The notes under the pieces were generated by a model. It was not told where the DNA came from and did no database searches. It worked only from the letters and a program-made list of their open reading frames with translations. Source: Ga0077555 sp031406575 (GTDB lineage Bacteria > Pseudomonadota > Alphaproteobacteria > Rhizobiales > Hyphomicrobiaceae). From it: a stretch of DNA of 16,646 bases. Both the position numbers and the translations under genes were made by a program. This document shows positions 7,285 through 14,290 of the stretch, one piece after another. Numbering within the stretch: the stretch's first letter is position 1; each line of letters starts with the position of its first letter. The stretch is taken from contig JANOHP010000184.1 in assembly GCA_031406575.1 (NCBI GenBank), positions 1-16,646 of the forward strand, written 5' to 3'.

Positions 7285-7806
7285 TCAGGCTTCCAACAGG
7301 ATCGGCAGGGCCTGGCGATAGGCGGTTTGGGCGCGGGCCTTCAGTTCGGGAAGCGTGCAACTTCCGATCGGGTGCTGCACCATCAGGAAGGGATAGCTGG
7401 CCAATCCCAGCACGCGGGCGATGTTGCGCGCCGTCACCTCGAACGGTTCGGTGCACAGTACAACCGCGCGCTTACCCAATTGTTCGAAGGTTATTCCGTC
7501 GTGCAGACTGCACGTTGAGCAAGAGCCTCAATCACCCAGACCCGTGATCAGGAAATCCACCTCCGCGACCGCTTTGGCCAGCGTCTGGGATGGTGCTGGT
7601 GCGCTGGCATTGGACTTGGAGTAGATCGTGCGGATCGCGCAGCCGTGGTGTTCTTTGAAGAGTTCGGCGATCTCGCTCAGCATCTCCACGGCGTTGAGCT
7701 TGCCGTTCTCGAGGATGCCGATGGTCTTGCCGTCCAAGCCGGTGAGGGGCGCGGCGCGGGACAAGAGGCGTTTGGCGCCCGAGGAAGTGGGGTCGTACAA
7801 TTGCAT
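7285..7806 (-). CDS. UGSC-family selenoprotein (UGA at codon 93 read as selenocysteine)
   Basis: Read through one in-frame UGA, this gene encodes 173 residues from the ATG at 7806 (AGGAGG about 10 bases upstream) to a true TGA at 7285-7287. The N-terminal half contains LDGKTIGILENGKLNAVEML. It leads into DFLITGLGD, then Sec93, then GSC (C96) and STCSLHDG (C99, H102, D103). The C-terminal half contains CTEPFEVTARNIARVLG, YPFLMVQHPIG and LPELKARA. This order is that of the UGSC (seleno)protein family, named for its Sec-Gly-Ser-Cys motif, in which some members have Cys instead of Sec. Sec93 and C96 make a U-x-x-C redox pair, so a thiol/selenol oxidoreductase activity is expected, but no reaction is established to my knowledge. 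Without Sec insertion only a 92-residue stub would form. The gene lies 26 bases after its probable partner. Sec biosynthesis genes are not in the window. Confidence 0.9.
7499..7515 (-). promoter_or_regulatory. Candidate bSECIS hairpin for SelB
   Basis: In the mRNA, CGUGCA-GUC-UGCACG (7514 down to 7500) forms a perfect 6-bp stem whose loop contains a G followed by U, the two loop bases most important in bacterial SECIS elements. The loop G is the 20th base after the UGA, within the usual 16-37 range. The apical part closely resembles E. coli fdhF, whose apical hairpin I recall as GGUUGCAGGUCUGCACC. The bulged U of fdhF is not evident here. Confidence 0.75.
7528..7530 (-). other. In-frame UGA selenocysteine codon
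   Basis: The codon follows GGT CTG GGT GAT (Gly-Leu-Gly-Asp) and precedes GGC TCT TGC (Gly-Ser-Cys), exactly where the UGSC family has Sec or Cys. Coding similarity continues in the same frame on both sides, so neither a frameshift nor a gene end explains it. Confidence 0.88.
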
Positions 7807-7832
7807 GGGGGGCGTTCCTCCTGCATCCGGTT

Positions 7833-8909
7833 TCAATTGCAGTCGATGCACACACCGATGGGCCGGTGCTGCATGATCGAGCCGCGGCCACGGCTCCAGG
7901 ATGGAATGAAGCACGAGTGGCCGCCGGCATCGCCGCCACCCATGGTGATCAGAATGTCATCGGGCGTCATGCCGCGATGCACGTGTCCGGCATCGACGAG
8001 GCCGTGAGAGCCTGCCCCATGCTGCTTGTCGTATTCGCTGTCGCGATACTTGCCGACGCTCTTCATGCCCACGACGGATCGTTTCGCGTGGGAGAAGAGA
8101 AAGGCTTGCGCGTCCTGACGGCTCCAACCGGTGCCCGCGACGATGCTCATGTGCTCGGGCGAGAGAACGACGACGCTCTGGCCGAGCGTGATGCAGCCGG
8201 TGTTGGCCATGGCGTCAGCGACGGAGCCCAGAATTTGCTCAGGGGTATTGCCGCCGTGGTTTTCGACATTGCAGAAGCCGCCGCCCGCAAACACCGTGAC
8301 GCTCGAGACGCCCGCCGGATATCCCAACGTCTCGCACAGCAGCGGCCAGGGATTGCCGCGCGCGCGCTCGGCGATGCAGAAGCTGTACTTGCCTGGATTG
8401 CCTTGCGTCGACTTGTCGGAGATGCCGGGGAGCATCTGGAAGACGTTGCGTAAGGTCAGCCGCACGGCCCGGCCGATCGTGGCGTTGGCGCGGTTGCCGG
8501 GGCCGAACAGATTGACGTCGGCGTTCATGCCGATGTCGTCGACGCAGGGGCCACTGACGATGATGAGAGGCGCGGAACCGCCGGTGCTCGCGGTCGAGCC
8601 GTGGAAATTGAAGTCTGGCAGGTTCATGGCCTCGAAGGCGGCGACCAGAACCGGAAAGTACTCGGGCAGGCAGCCCGCCATCACTGCATTGACCGCAAGA
8701 GCGTGCAGAGACAGCTCGAGGCTGGTCGCCGGGTGCATGGCGATGATCGTTTCGGGCGGCCGGCCTTCGAAGGCGACCATCGCCGTAACGCGATCGACCA
8801 CCGGTGGCACGACCGGCAGGCCATCGGTCCAACCCTGCGCGTAGCAATAGTCGATGGCAGCCAGGAGGTCGTCGGGCACGTCGTGGATGCGGCCGGTATC
8901 GAGCGGCAT
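7833..8909 (-). CDS. Conserved uncharacterised protein, probable partner of the UGSC selenoprotein
   Basis: This cytosolic protein of 358 residues has no signal peptide or membrane helices. Strong family-like blocks are GWTDGLPVVPP (residues 26-36), ALAVNAVMAGCLPEYFPVLV, GPGNRANATIGRAVRLTLRN and GNPGKYSFCIAE. It also has ITMGGGDAGGHSCF and a C terminus of IGVCIDCN, a Cys-x-x-Cys placed two residues from the end. I recognise the first block as typical of uncharacterised proteins often encoded beside UGSC proteins, but cannot name a reaction. The gene is 26 bases upstream of the selenoprotein gene, on the same strand. The C-terminal Cys pair could exchange electrons with Sec93/C96 of the neighbour, which is inference. 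The ATG at 8909 is chosen for GGAG 9 bases upstream; ATGs at 8924 and 8942 are in frame but have weak sites. Confidence 0.75.
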   Translation of the reverse strand: MPLDTGRIHDVPDDLLAAIDYCYAQGWTDGLPVVPPVVDRVTAMVAFEGRPPETIIAMHPATSLELSLHALAVNAVMAGCLPEYFPVLVAAFEAMNLPDFNFHGSTASTGGSAPLIIVSGPCVDDIGMNADVNLFGPGNRANATIGRAVRLTLRNVFQMLPGISDKSTQGNPGKYSFCIAERARGNPWPLLCETLGYPAGVSSVTVFAGGGFCNVENHGGNTPEQILGSVADAMANTGCITLGQSVVVLSPEHMSIVAGTGWSRQDAQAFLFSHAKRSVVGMKSVGKYRDSEYDKQHGAGSHGLVDAGHVHRGMTPDDILITMGGGDAGGHSCFIPSWSRGRGSIMQHRPIGVCIDCN

Positions 8910-8967
8910 CACCAATGTCTCCATCAATCCGAAACGGATCATTCGCCTGGAGCGGTGACCGATAACT

Positions 8968-8978
8968 TAACGCCGTTA
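8968..8978. promoter_or_regulatory. Short dyad upstream of the companion gene
   Basis: TAACG-C-CGTTA is a perfect 11-base palindrome in the 176-bp gap between eutC and the companion gene. It is flanked by GGTGACC and GTTACC arms that pair imperfectly. It could be an operator for an internal promoter, but no good -35/-10 pair was found next to it. Confidence 0.2.
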
Positions 8979-9085
8979 CCAGCCGAACTCCAAACGCTTT
9001 CGAAGTCGAGTTGGGCCGTCAGTGCCCCATCGTCGGCGCGTTTCTCCCGGTTGCTCGCTGTTGACCCTGCACGGAAAAAGTTCAC

Positions 9086-9874
9086 TCATCGAAGCCATGC
9101 ACCCGGGCGATCCGCTCCGATCTCCACCTCCGAGCTGCGATCCTTGAGGGCAACGCCGGTGGCCTGAGCCTGCAACGCGGCCTCGACGAGCCAAGCCAAG
9201 GTACGGGCCGCTGCAAGCGGCGCCAGCCCATCGGGTCGAACATTCGAGATGCAATTGCGCTGCGCGTCAGTGCAGCCGGGCCGTGGGCTATAGGTCAGAT
9301 AAATTCCCAGGCTATCGCATGCCGAAAGGCCCGGCCGTTCGCCGATCAACACGGCAACGAGACGAGCCCCGAGCAGAGAGCCCACGTCATCACCCAGGGC
9401 AACGCGCGCACCTTGCGCGAGCGCGACGGGCCCGAGTTTCAAACCCAGGCGCGTGGCATGTGGCAGGAACGCCTCGACCACGGACGCCGCTTGGCGGGCA
9501 ACGGCGGTCGCGGATAATCCGTTACCGATCACGAGGGCCAGATCGCAGGATGCAGCGCAATCACGTGCGATCGCTGCGAGGTGCTCGCGCGAGGACGCAT
9601 CGAGACGACGCCCCAGATCAGGTCGCCGCAGATATGTTGCGCGATCCGGCGCATCGCTCGCGACCTCGACCGTCCCGAGCCCCAATCTCTGCAGCTGTGC
9701 AGCGAGTGCCGTGCGATCGAAGGGAGCGTGTACGGCGTCCCGCGCCCGCGCGTGGGCCAAGGAGAACGAGAGCACTTCGCGAGTCGGCAGCGAAGCTCCT
9801 GCCCGTCCGATCGCGATCCGCGCTGGCGTCCTCGAACCAAGCAGCGCCCAGGGATCTCTCTCGATGTCCGTCAT
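9086..9874 (-). CDS. eutC: Ethanolamine ammonia-lyase small subunit
   Basis: This 262-residue product is the light chain of adenosylcobalamin-dependent ethanolamine ammonia-lyase, which with EutB converts ethanolamine to acetaldehyde and ammonia. Typical segments are WALLGSRTPARIAIGRAG near the N terminus, LVIGNGLSATAV, IGERPGLSACDSLGIYLTY and PGCTDAQRNCISNVRPDGL, which form the cofactor-binding C-terminal domain. The ATG at 9874 overlaps the eutB stop as ATGA and has AGGA 8 bases upstream, giving coupled, near-stoichiometric synthesis. The open frame extends 34 codons further upstream, but that part lies inside eutB and is not expected to be translated. Length is close to that of other EutC proteins. 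No microcompartment shell genes, eutA reactivase or acetaldehyde dehydrogenase genes are present nearby. Confidence 0.93.
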   Translation of the reverse strand: MTDIERDPWALLGSRTPARIAIGRAGASLPTREVLSFSLAHARARDAVHAPFDRTALAAQLQRLGLGTVEVASDAPDRATYLRRPDLGRRLDASSREHLAAIARDCAASCDLALVIGNGLSATAVARQAASVVEAFLPHATRLGLKLGPVALAQGARVALGDDVGSLLGARLVAVLIGERPGLSACDSLGIYLTYSPRPGCTDAQRNCISNVRPDGLAPLAAARTLAWLVEAALQAQATGVALKDRSSEVEIGADRPGAWLR

Positions 9875-11265
9875 GATGTCGGTCCTACGCGACCCGCATC
9901 GGTAATCAACCGATGACCCGGTGATGGCTGCAGCAGGCGCCCATCGGCGGACGTGATGCCCATATCGCTGAGCCACGCCTCGAATTCGGGGGCGCGTGTC
10001 AGACCGAACACTTCGCGCACATAGAGCGCATCATGAAACGAGGTCGATTGATAGCCCAGCATGACATCGTCCGCACCCGGCACGCCCATGATATAAGTCA
10101 CGCCTGCCGCCGCCAACGCCGTCAATACCACGTCCATATCGTCTTGATCAGCCTCGGCATGGTTCGTGTAGCAAACGTCGACGCCCATGGGCAGGCCCAT
10201 GATCTTGCCGCAGAAATGATCTTCGAGTGCCGCCCGCAGGATCTCTTTACCGTCGGTGAGATATTCCGGCCCGATGAAGCCGACGACCGAGTTCACGAGC
10301 AGCGGTTCGAAGGCGCGTGCGACGGCGTAGGCCCGCGCCTCGCAGGTCTGTTGGTCCACACCGTGGTGCGCATCGGCCGAGAGTGCCGATCCCTGACCTG
10401 TTTCGAAGTACATGACATTGTTGCCCACCGTGCCACGGCCCAGGGAGCGCGCGGCCGATTGCGCTTCGCGCAACATGTCCAGCGTCACCCCGAACGATCG
10501 GTTGGTCGCTTGCGTACCGCCGATCGATTGAAAGACGAGGTCCACGGGTACGCCCTTGGCCATCAGGTCCATCGTCGTCGTCACGTGGGCCAGGACGCAG
10601 CTTTGCGTCGGAATGGTGTAACGCGCGATCAGCTCGTCGAGCAGTCGCAGCAATCCTTCGACGCGGTGCGGCTGGTCGGTCGCAGGATTGATACCGATGA
10701 CCGCATCGCCAGCGCCGTACATCAGGCCATCGGCAATCGCGGCCGTGATGCCCGCGAAATCATCCGTGGGGTGGTTGGGCTGTAGCCGTACCGCCATGGT
10801 GCCGGCGCGCCCGATCGTGTTGCGGAACGCCGTAACGACCCGGCATTTGCGCGCTGCCAGGATCAGGTCCTGGTTGCGCATGAGTTTGGAAACGGCAGCT
10901 GCCATTTCCGGGGTAATGGCCGGCGCCAGGAGAACGAGATCTCGTGTCGTTGTTTCGTGTTTCAGGAGATACTCGCGGAACTCCCCGACCGTCAGCCCGG
11001 CGATCGGCCCGAACGCGCGCTCATCGTGCGTATCGAGAATGAGGCGGGTGACATCGTCGCTCTCGTAAGGGATCACGGGTTCGGCGAGAATCGTTTTCAA
11101 GGGCACGTCGGCCAGAGCCAGCTTGGCGGCAACGTTCTCTTCAGCCGTTCCTGCCGCAAGGCCAGCCAGTCTGTCGCCCGCGCGCGCTGGCGACGCCTTC
11201 GCCAAAAGATCAGCCAGCGACGCAAAGGTGTAGAGCGTGTTCCCGACCCGATGTTGAAAGCGCAT
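9871..11265 (-). CDS. eutB: Ethanolamine ammonia-lyase large subunit
   Basis: This 464-residue protein is the TIM-barrel catalytic chain of ethanolamine ammonia-lyase. Residues known to bind or activate substrate in the E. coli enzyme are present: R160 and Q162 in VRLQPNHP, N193 in GINPATDQPH, E288 in YFETGQGSALSADAHHG (E. coli E287) and D363 in MGVDVCYTNHAEAD (E. coli D362). The enzyme is therefore expected to be active if adenosylcobalamin is available. Unlike the classic eut operons there are no carboxysome-like shell proteins, so this is the shell-less form found in many proteobacteria. The ATG at 11265 lies after GGAGGGGG. It follows the ABC ATPase gene by 77 bases with no terminator, so transporter and lyase are probably co-transcribed. 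Confidence 0.95.
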   Translation of the reverse strand: MRFQHRVGNTLYTFASLADLLAKASPARAGDRLAGLAAGTAEENVAAKLALADVPLKTILAEPVIPYESDDVTRLILDTHDERAFGPIAGLTVGEFREYLLKHETTTRDLVLLAPAITPEMAAAVSKLMRNQDLILAARKCRVVTAFRNTIGRAGTMAVRLQPNHPTDDFAGITAAIADGLMYGAGDAVIGINPATDQPHRVEGLLRLLDELIARYTIPTQSCVLAHVTTTMDLMAKGVPVDLVFQSIGGTQATNRSFGVTLDMLREAQSAARSLGRGTVGNNVMYFETGQGSALSADAHHGVDQQTCEARAYAVARAFEPLLVNSVVGFIGPEYLTDGKEILRAALEDHFCGKIMGLPMGVDVCYTNHAEADQDDMDVVLTALAAAGVTYIMGVPGADDVMLGYQSTSFHDALYVREVFGLTRAPEFEAWLSDMGITSADGRLLQPSPGHRLITDAGRVGPTS

Positions 11266-11342
11266 GACAGATGGCCCCCTCCATTACGTCGACATGAGGT
11301 CCCCCAAGCTACTGCAGGCAAGCCGAGAGCTGCGCGTCTCCA

Positions 11343-12446
11343 TCAGGTTGGCCGCATCGCCGTTCCAGTGGCATCGAAGATGTGGGCCATCCGGGCGTCG
11401 AAATAAAGTGTCTTGCGCATGCCGACACTCAAGACCGCATCTCCACCCAACCTCGCGAAGACCAGTGTGTCGACGCCAGGAATTGTTACGATAGCAATTG
11501 TTTCTGCGCCCAACGGCTCGACGCGCACGACCTCCGTTTCAATTGCGATCCCCTCCCCGTGCGGGGGTGGCGCCAGCAGCACATGCTCTGGCCGTATGCC
11601 GAAAGTCACGGTCGTTCCCGGTTGCAAGGCAGGGCACCGGGCAGCCCCGAGTTTGATCCCGCTTCCTCCGATCTTCAAACCCCGCCCGTCCGATGCGTCC
11701 GTGGCGACGGCCTCGAGCAGGTTCATAGGGGGATTGCCGAGGAAGCTCGCGACGAAGGTATTGGCGGGATGCCGGTAGACCTCAAGCGGCGGGCCGACTT
11801 GTGCGATACGGCCAACGTTCATGATGCAGATGCGCGTGCCCATGGTCATGGCTTCGACTTGATCATGGGTGACGTAGATCATCGTGGCGCCGAGGCGCCG
11901 ATGCAGCGCGGCAATCTCGCCGCGCGTCGACACGCGAAGCGCGGCATCGAGATTGGACAGCGGCTCGTCGAACAGAAAGACCTTGGGATCGCGCACGATC
12001 GCCCGGCCCAACGCGACACGCTGGCGTTGGCCGCCAGAGAGCGCATGTGGTTTGCGGGTCAGCAACTCCGACATCCCGAGGATACCGGCGACGTTCTGCA
12101 CCCTGCGCTCGATCTCGGCTTTCTCCACGGACCGCCGTCGCAAGCCGAACGCCAAGTTGTCCTTCACGCTCATGTGCGGATAGAGCGCGTAGGACTGAAA
12201 CACCATCGCGATGTCGCGATCCTTCGCCGGCACTTGGTTTACGTTGCGCCCATCTATGGCCACGGTGCCCGACGTAATCGACTCCAGACCCGCCACCATG
12301 CGCAACGTCGTGGTCTTGCCGCACCCCGAAGGCCCGAGCAGAACCATGAACTCGCCATGCGCGATATCGAGCGATACGGCGTCGGCCGCTGGCGCATGGC
12401 CGCGGTCATAGACTTTCGTGAGCGTGTCGAGTGTAACGACGGCCAT
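11343..12446 (-). CDS. ABC importer ATPase, MalK/UgpC (CUT1) family
   Basis: This 367-residue ATPase powers the importer encoded just upstream. It has Walker A GPSGCGKTT (38-46), Q-loop Q84 in MVFQSYALYPHM, signature LSGGQRQR (136-143), Walker B VFLFDEP (156-162) and switch H194 in YVTHDQ. The last third is the TOBE/MOP-like domain with GIRPEHVLL, as in MalK and UgpC, where regulatory proteins can dock. Length is typical. The ATG at 12446 has GGAAA upstream and starts 13 bases after the stop of the second permease. It is cytosolic, bound to the two permeases. Its place directly before eutB is unusual for a CUT1 ATPase and links this transporter to ethanolamine metabolism. Confidence 0.93.
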   Translation of the reverse strand: MAVVTLDTLTKVYDRGHAPAADAVSLDIAHGEFMVLLGPSGCGKTTTLRMVAGLESITSGTVAIDGRNVNQVPAKDRDIAMVFQSYALYPHMSVKDNLAFGLRRRSVEKAEIERRVQNVAGILGMSELLTRKPHALSGGQRQRVALGRAIVRDPKVFLFDEPLSNLDAALRVSTRGEIAALHRRLGATMIYVTHDQVEAMTMGTRICIMNVGRIAQVGPPLEVYRHPANTFVASFLGNPPMNLLEAVATDASDGRGLKIGGSGIKLGAARCPALQPGTTVTFGIRPEHVLLAPPPHGEGIAIETEVVRVEPLGAETIAIVTIPGVDTLVFARLGGDAVLSVGMRKTLYFDARMAHIFDATGTAMRPT

Positions 12447-12459
12447 CAGGTGTTTCCGA

Positions 12460-13278
12460 TCATTTCACGGCGCCGGCCGTCATGCCCTGGATCAGTTTTT
12501 CGGAGAAAAACGCATAGACGACGATGACGGGGATGATCGCGATCATGAGGCCCGTCGCGATCATGCCGACGTCTTCTTGTGTATCGCCGAGGAACCGCTG
12601 GATACCCAATGGCAGCGTGCGGTTCGCCTCATCGGTGATCAGCACCACGGCGTACAGAAACTCGTTCCACAACAGGATGAAGTTCAAGATGACGGTTGTC
12701 GCGACGGCGGGCATCGCGATGGGCAGCGCCACACGCCAGAAGATCTCCCAATCCGAATAGCCGTCCATGCGCGCGGCGTCGAAAAGATCGGCTGGAATGC
12801 GCGCGAAGAAACTCTCGAGAATGTAGATCGTCAGCGGGAGCTGGATCGCCACGTAGACCAGCGTCAGACCAATCTTGCTATTGTAGAGCCCGTACTGCAC
12901 CAGGATCTGGAACAACGAGATGATCGTGATCTGGGGTGGGAAGATGATCGTCGAGAACAGCACGAAGTAGATGACCCGATTGAGCCGGAACCGATAGCGC
13001 GCGAGGCAGTGAGCAGCCATGGCGCCGACGATCGTGAGGATCGCAACCGCTACGACGACGACCTGCAGCGAATTGGCGAAATAGAGGCCATAGTTGGAAT
13101 TGAACCAGGCATCGGAAAATTTTTCCCAGTGTGCCGGGTTCGGGAAGGCAAAGTGATTGCGATGAATCTCGGTCGTCGTGCGCAGCGACATCATCGCAGC
13201 CCAGACGAACGGCCCCGCCGCGAAGGACGTGTAGAGGGTCAGGGCGACCATCAGCAGAGAGCGGCGGAAGATTGCCAT
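12460..13278 (-). CDS. ABC importer inner-membrane permease, MalG/UgpE type
   Basis: This 272-residue integral membrane protein has about six transmembrane helices, starting with LLMVALTLYTSFAAGPFVWA and including the long hydrophobic stretches near residues 75-95, 105-130, 140-155, 195-212 and 243-262. The EAA loop that contacts the ATPase is clear: DAARMDGYSDWEIFWRVALP at about residues 165-184. The periplasmic segment after helix 1 (TTTEIHRNHFAFPNP) is typical of MalG-type subunits. It is 7 bases downstream of the other permease gene, so the pair is co-translated. The substrate cannot be inferred from this subunit. Confidence 0.92.
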   Translation of the reverse strand: MAIFRRSLLMVALTLYTSFAAGPFVWAAMMSLRTTTEIHRNHFAFPNPAHWEKFSDAWFNSNYGLYFANSLQVVVVAVAILTIVGAMAAHCLARYRFRLNRVIYFVLFSTIIFPPQITIISLFQILVQYGLYNSKIGLTLVYVAIQLPLTIYILESFFARIPADLFDAARMDGYSDWEIFWRVALPIAMPAVATTVILNFILLWNEFLYAVVLITDEANRTLPLGIQRFLGDTQEDVGMIATGLMIAIIPVIVVYAFFSEKLIQGMTAGAVK

Positions 13279-13285
13279 GTCGCCC

Positions 13286-14203
13286 TCAATACTCGAGCTT
13301 TTCGCCCTGGCGGAAAAGCCAGGACAGCGTCAAAACGGTCGCCAGCACGATCACGAACCACACCGTCGCGATAGTCGAGGGGTAGCCCAGATCGAACGTC
13401 GCCCACTCGAAGGCGCGCTTGTAGACATAAGTCGATACCGTCTCCGTCGCCCAGAGGGGGTTGCCCTTGGTCGTGATCCAGACGAGATCGAATATCTTCA
13501 TTTTTCCGATGAAGGACAGCACGACGAGGTTGAGCAGCGTGGCGCGTACCAGCGGAAATATGATGAAGACGAGCTTGCCGCCCCAGCCGCAGTTGTCGAG
13601 TTCGGCCGCTTCGATGACCTCCTTGGGGAGGGAATGCAGAGCCGCCAATAACACGACCATGTTGAAGCCGACCCACATCCAGCTCGTCACGAAGATGAGG
13701 GAGGGCAGCGCCGTCGCGGGATTGCCGAGCCAAGGTTGGGCCCATTGACCAAGGCCGATGGCGCGCAGCCCGACGTTCACGGGTCCCCAATCGTTATTGT
13801 AGATCCACAGCCAGAGGATGCCGACGACGACATAGGACATTAGAACGGGGGTGAACCAGGCAACGCGGAAGAAGCGAGCGCCAGGCACTTTGGCATAGAG
13901 CGCCAATGCCAGCAGCAGCGCCACGGACACTTCGATCAGAGGTGACGTGCACGCCCACACGATCGTATTGCGCACCGCCCGCCAGAAAATGTCGTCCCGG
14001 ATGAGTTCCGCATAGTTGGCGAGTCCGACGTACTCTTCGCGCCGCGGCAGCACTTTGTGAAAGCTGTTCCAGAGAGTGCGAACGGCCGGATACGCCGTGA
14101 AGCCGACATAGAGCGTCAAGGCCGGCAGCAGAAACGCAATGATCGTGCCCCAGGGTTTATGGAGCCCATCATCGCGCGCAACCGCTGGTTGACTGAGCGG
14201 CAT
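13286..14203 (-). CDS. ABC importer inner-membrane permease, MalF/UgpA type
   Basis: This 305-residue permease subunit has about six transmembrane helices: the first is IIAFLLPALTLYVGFTAYPA and the last LATVLTLSWLF. VGLANYAELIRDDIFWRAV is the conserved periplasmic segment before helix 2. EAA-loop residues are in EVIEAAELDNCGWGGKLVFI. The ATG at 14203 is selected because GGGGAG lies 8 bases upstream. A longer frame beginning at 14266 would run through the stem-loop at 14241-14278 and adds residues unlike the family. It is the second gene of the importer operon, after the binding protein. Confidence 0.92.
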   Translation of the reverse strand: MPLSQPAVARDDGLHKPWGTIIAFLLPALTLYVGFTAYPAVRTLWNSFHKVLPRREEYVGLANYAELIRDDIFWRAVRNTIVWACTSPLIEVSVALLLALALYAKVPGARFFRVAWFTPVLMSYVVVGILWLWIYNNDWGPVNVGLRAIGLGQWAQPWLGNPATALPSLIFVTSWMWVGFNMVVLLAALHSLPKEVIEAAELDNCGWGGKLVFIIFPLVRATLLNLVVLSFIGKMKIFDLVWITTKGNPLWATETVSTYVYKRAFEWATFDLGYPSTIATVWFVIVLATVLTLSWLFRQGEKLEY

Positions 14204-14240
14204 CGAGGCAACTCCCCCTCCGGTCGAAACCGGCACTGTG

Positions 14241-14278
14241 GGCCAAGCGTTAGCGCCGTTGTGCACGAACGCTTAGCC
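14241..14278 (-). promoter_or_regulatory. Intercistronic stem-loop between the binding-protein and permease genes
   Basis: AAGCGTT (14245-14251) and AACGCTT (14268-14274) are perfect inverted repeats, extended by GGC/GCC after one mismatch, with a 16-base loop. There is no T-run, so a full terminator is unlikely. Such hairpins after binding-protein genes often protect the upstream mRNA, so the binding protein is made in excess over the membrane subunits. Confidence 0.45.
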
Positions 14279-14290
14279 ACGCGACCTCGC

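Noticed and set aside
7833..7835. TGA ending the companion gene as a second selenocysteine codon after CIDCN
   Set aside because: Reading on gives unrelated sequence out of frame with the next gene, and the next gene's ribosome site and ATG lie just downstream, so it is a normal stop.
9086..9976. Longer eutC reading frame starting at 9976
   Set aside because: The extra 34 residues lie within eutB in another frame and do not resemble EutC; the coupled ATGA start at 9874 has a ribosome site.
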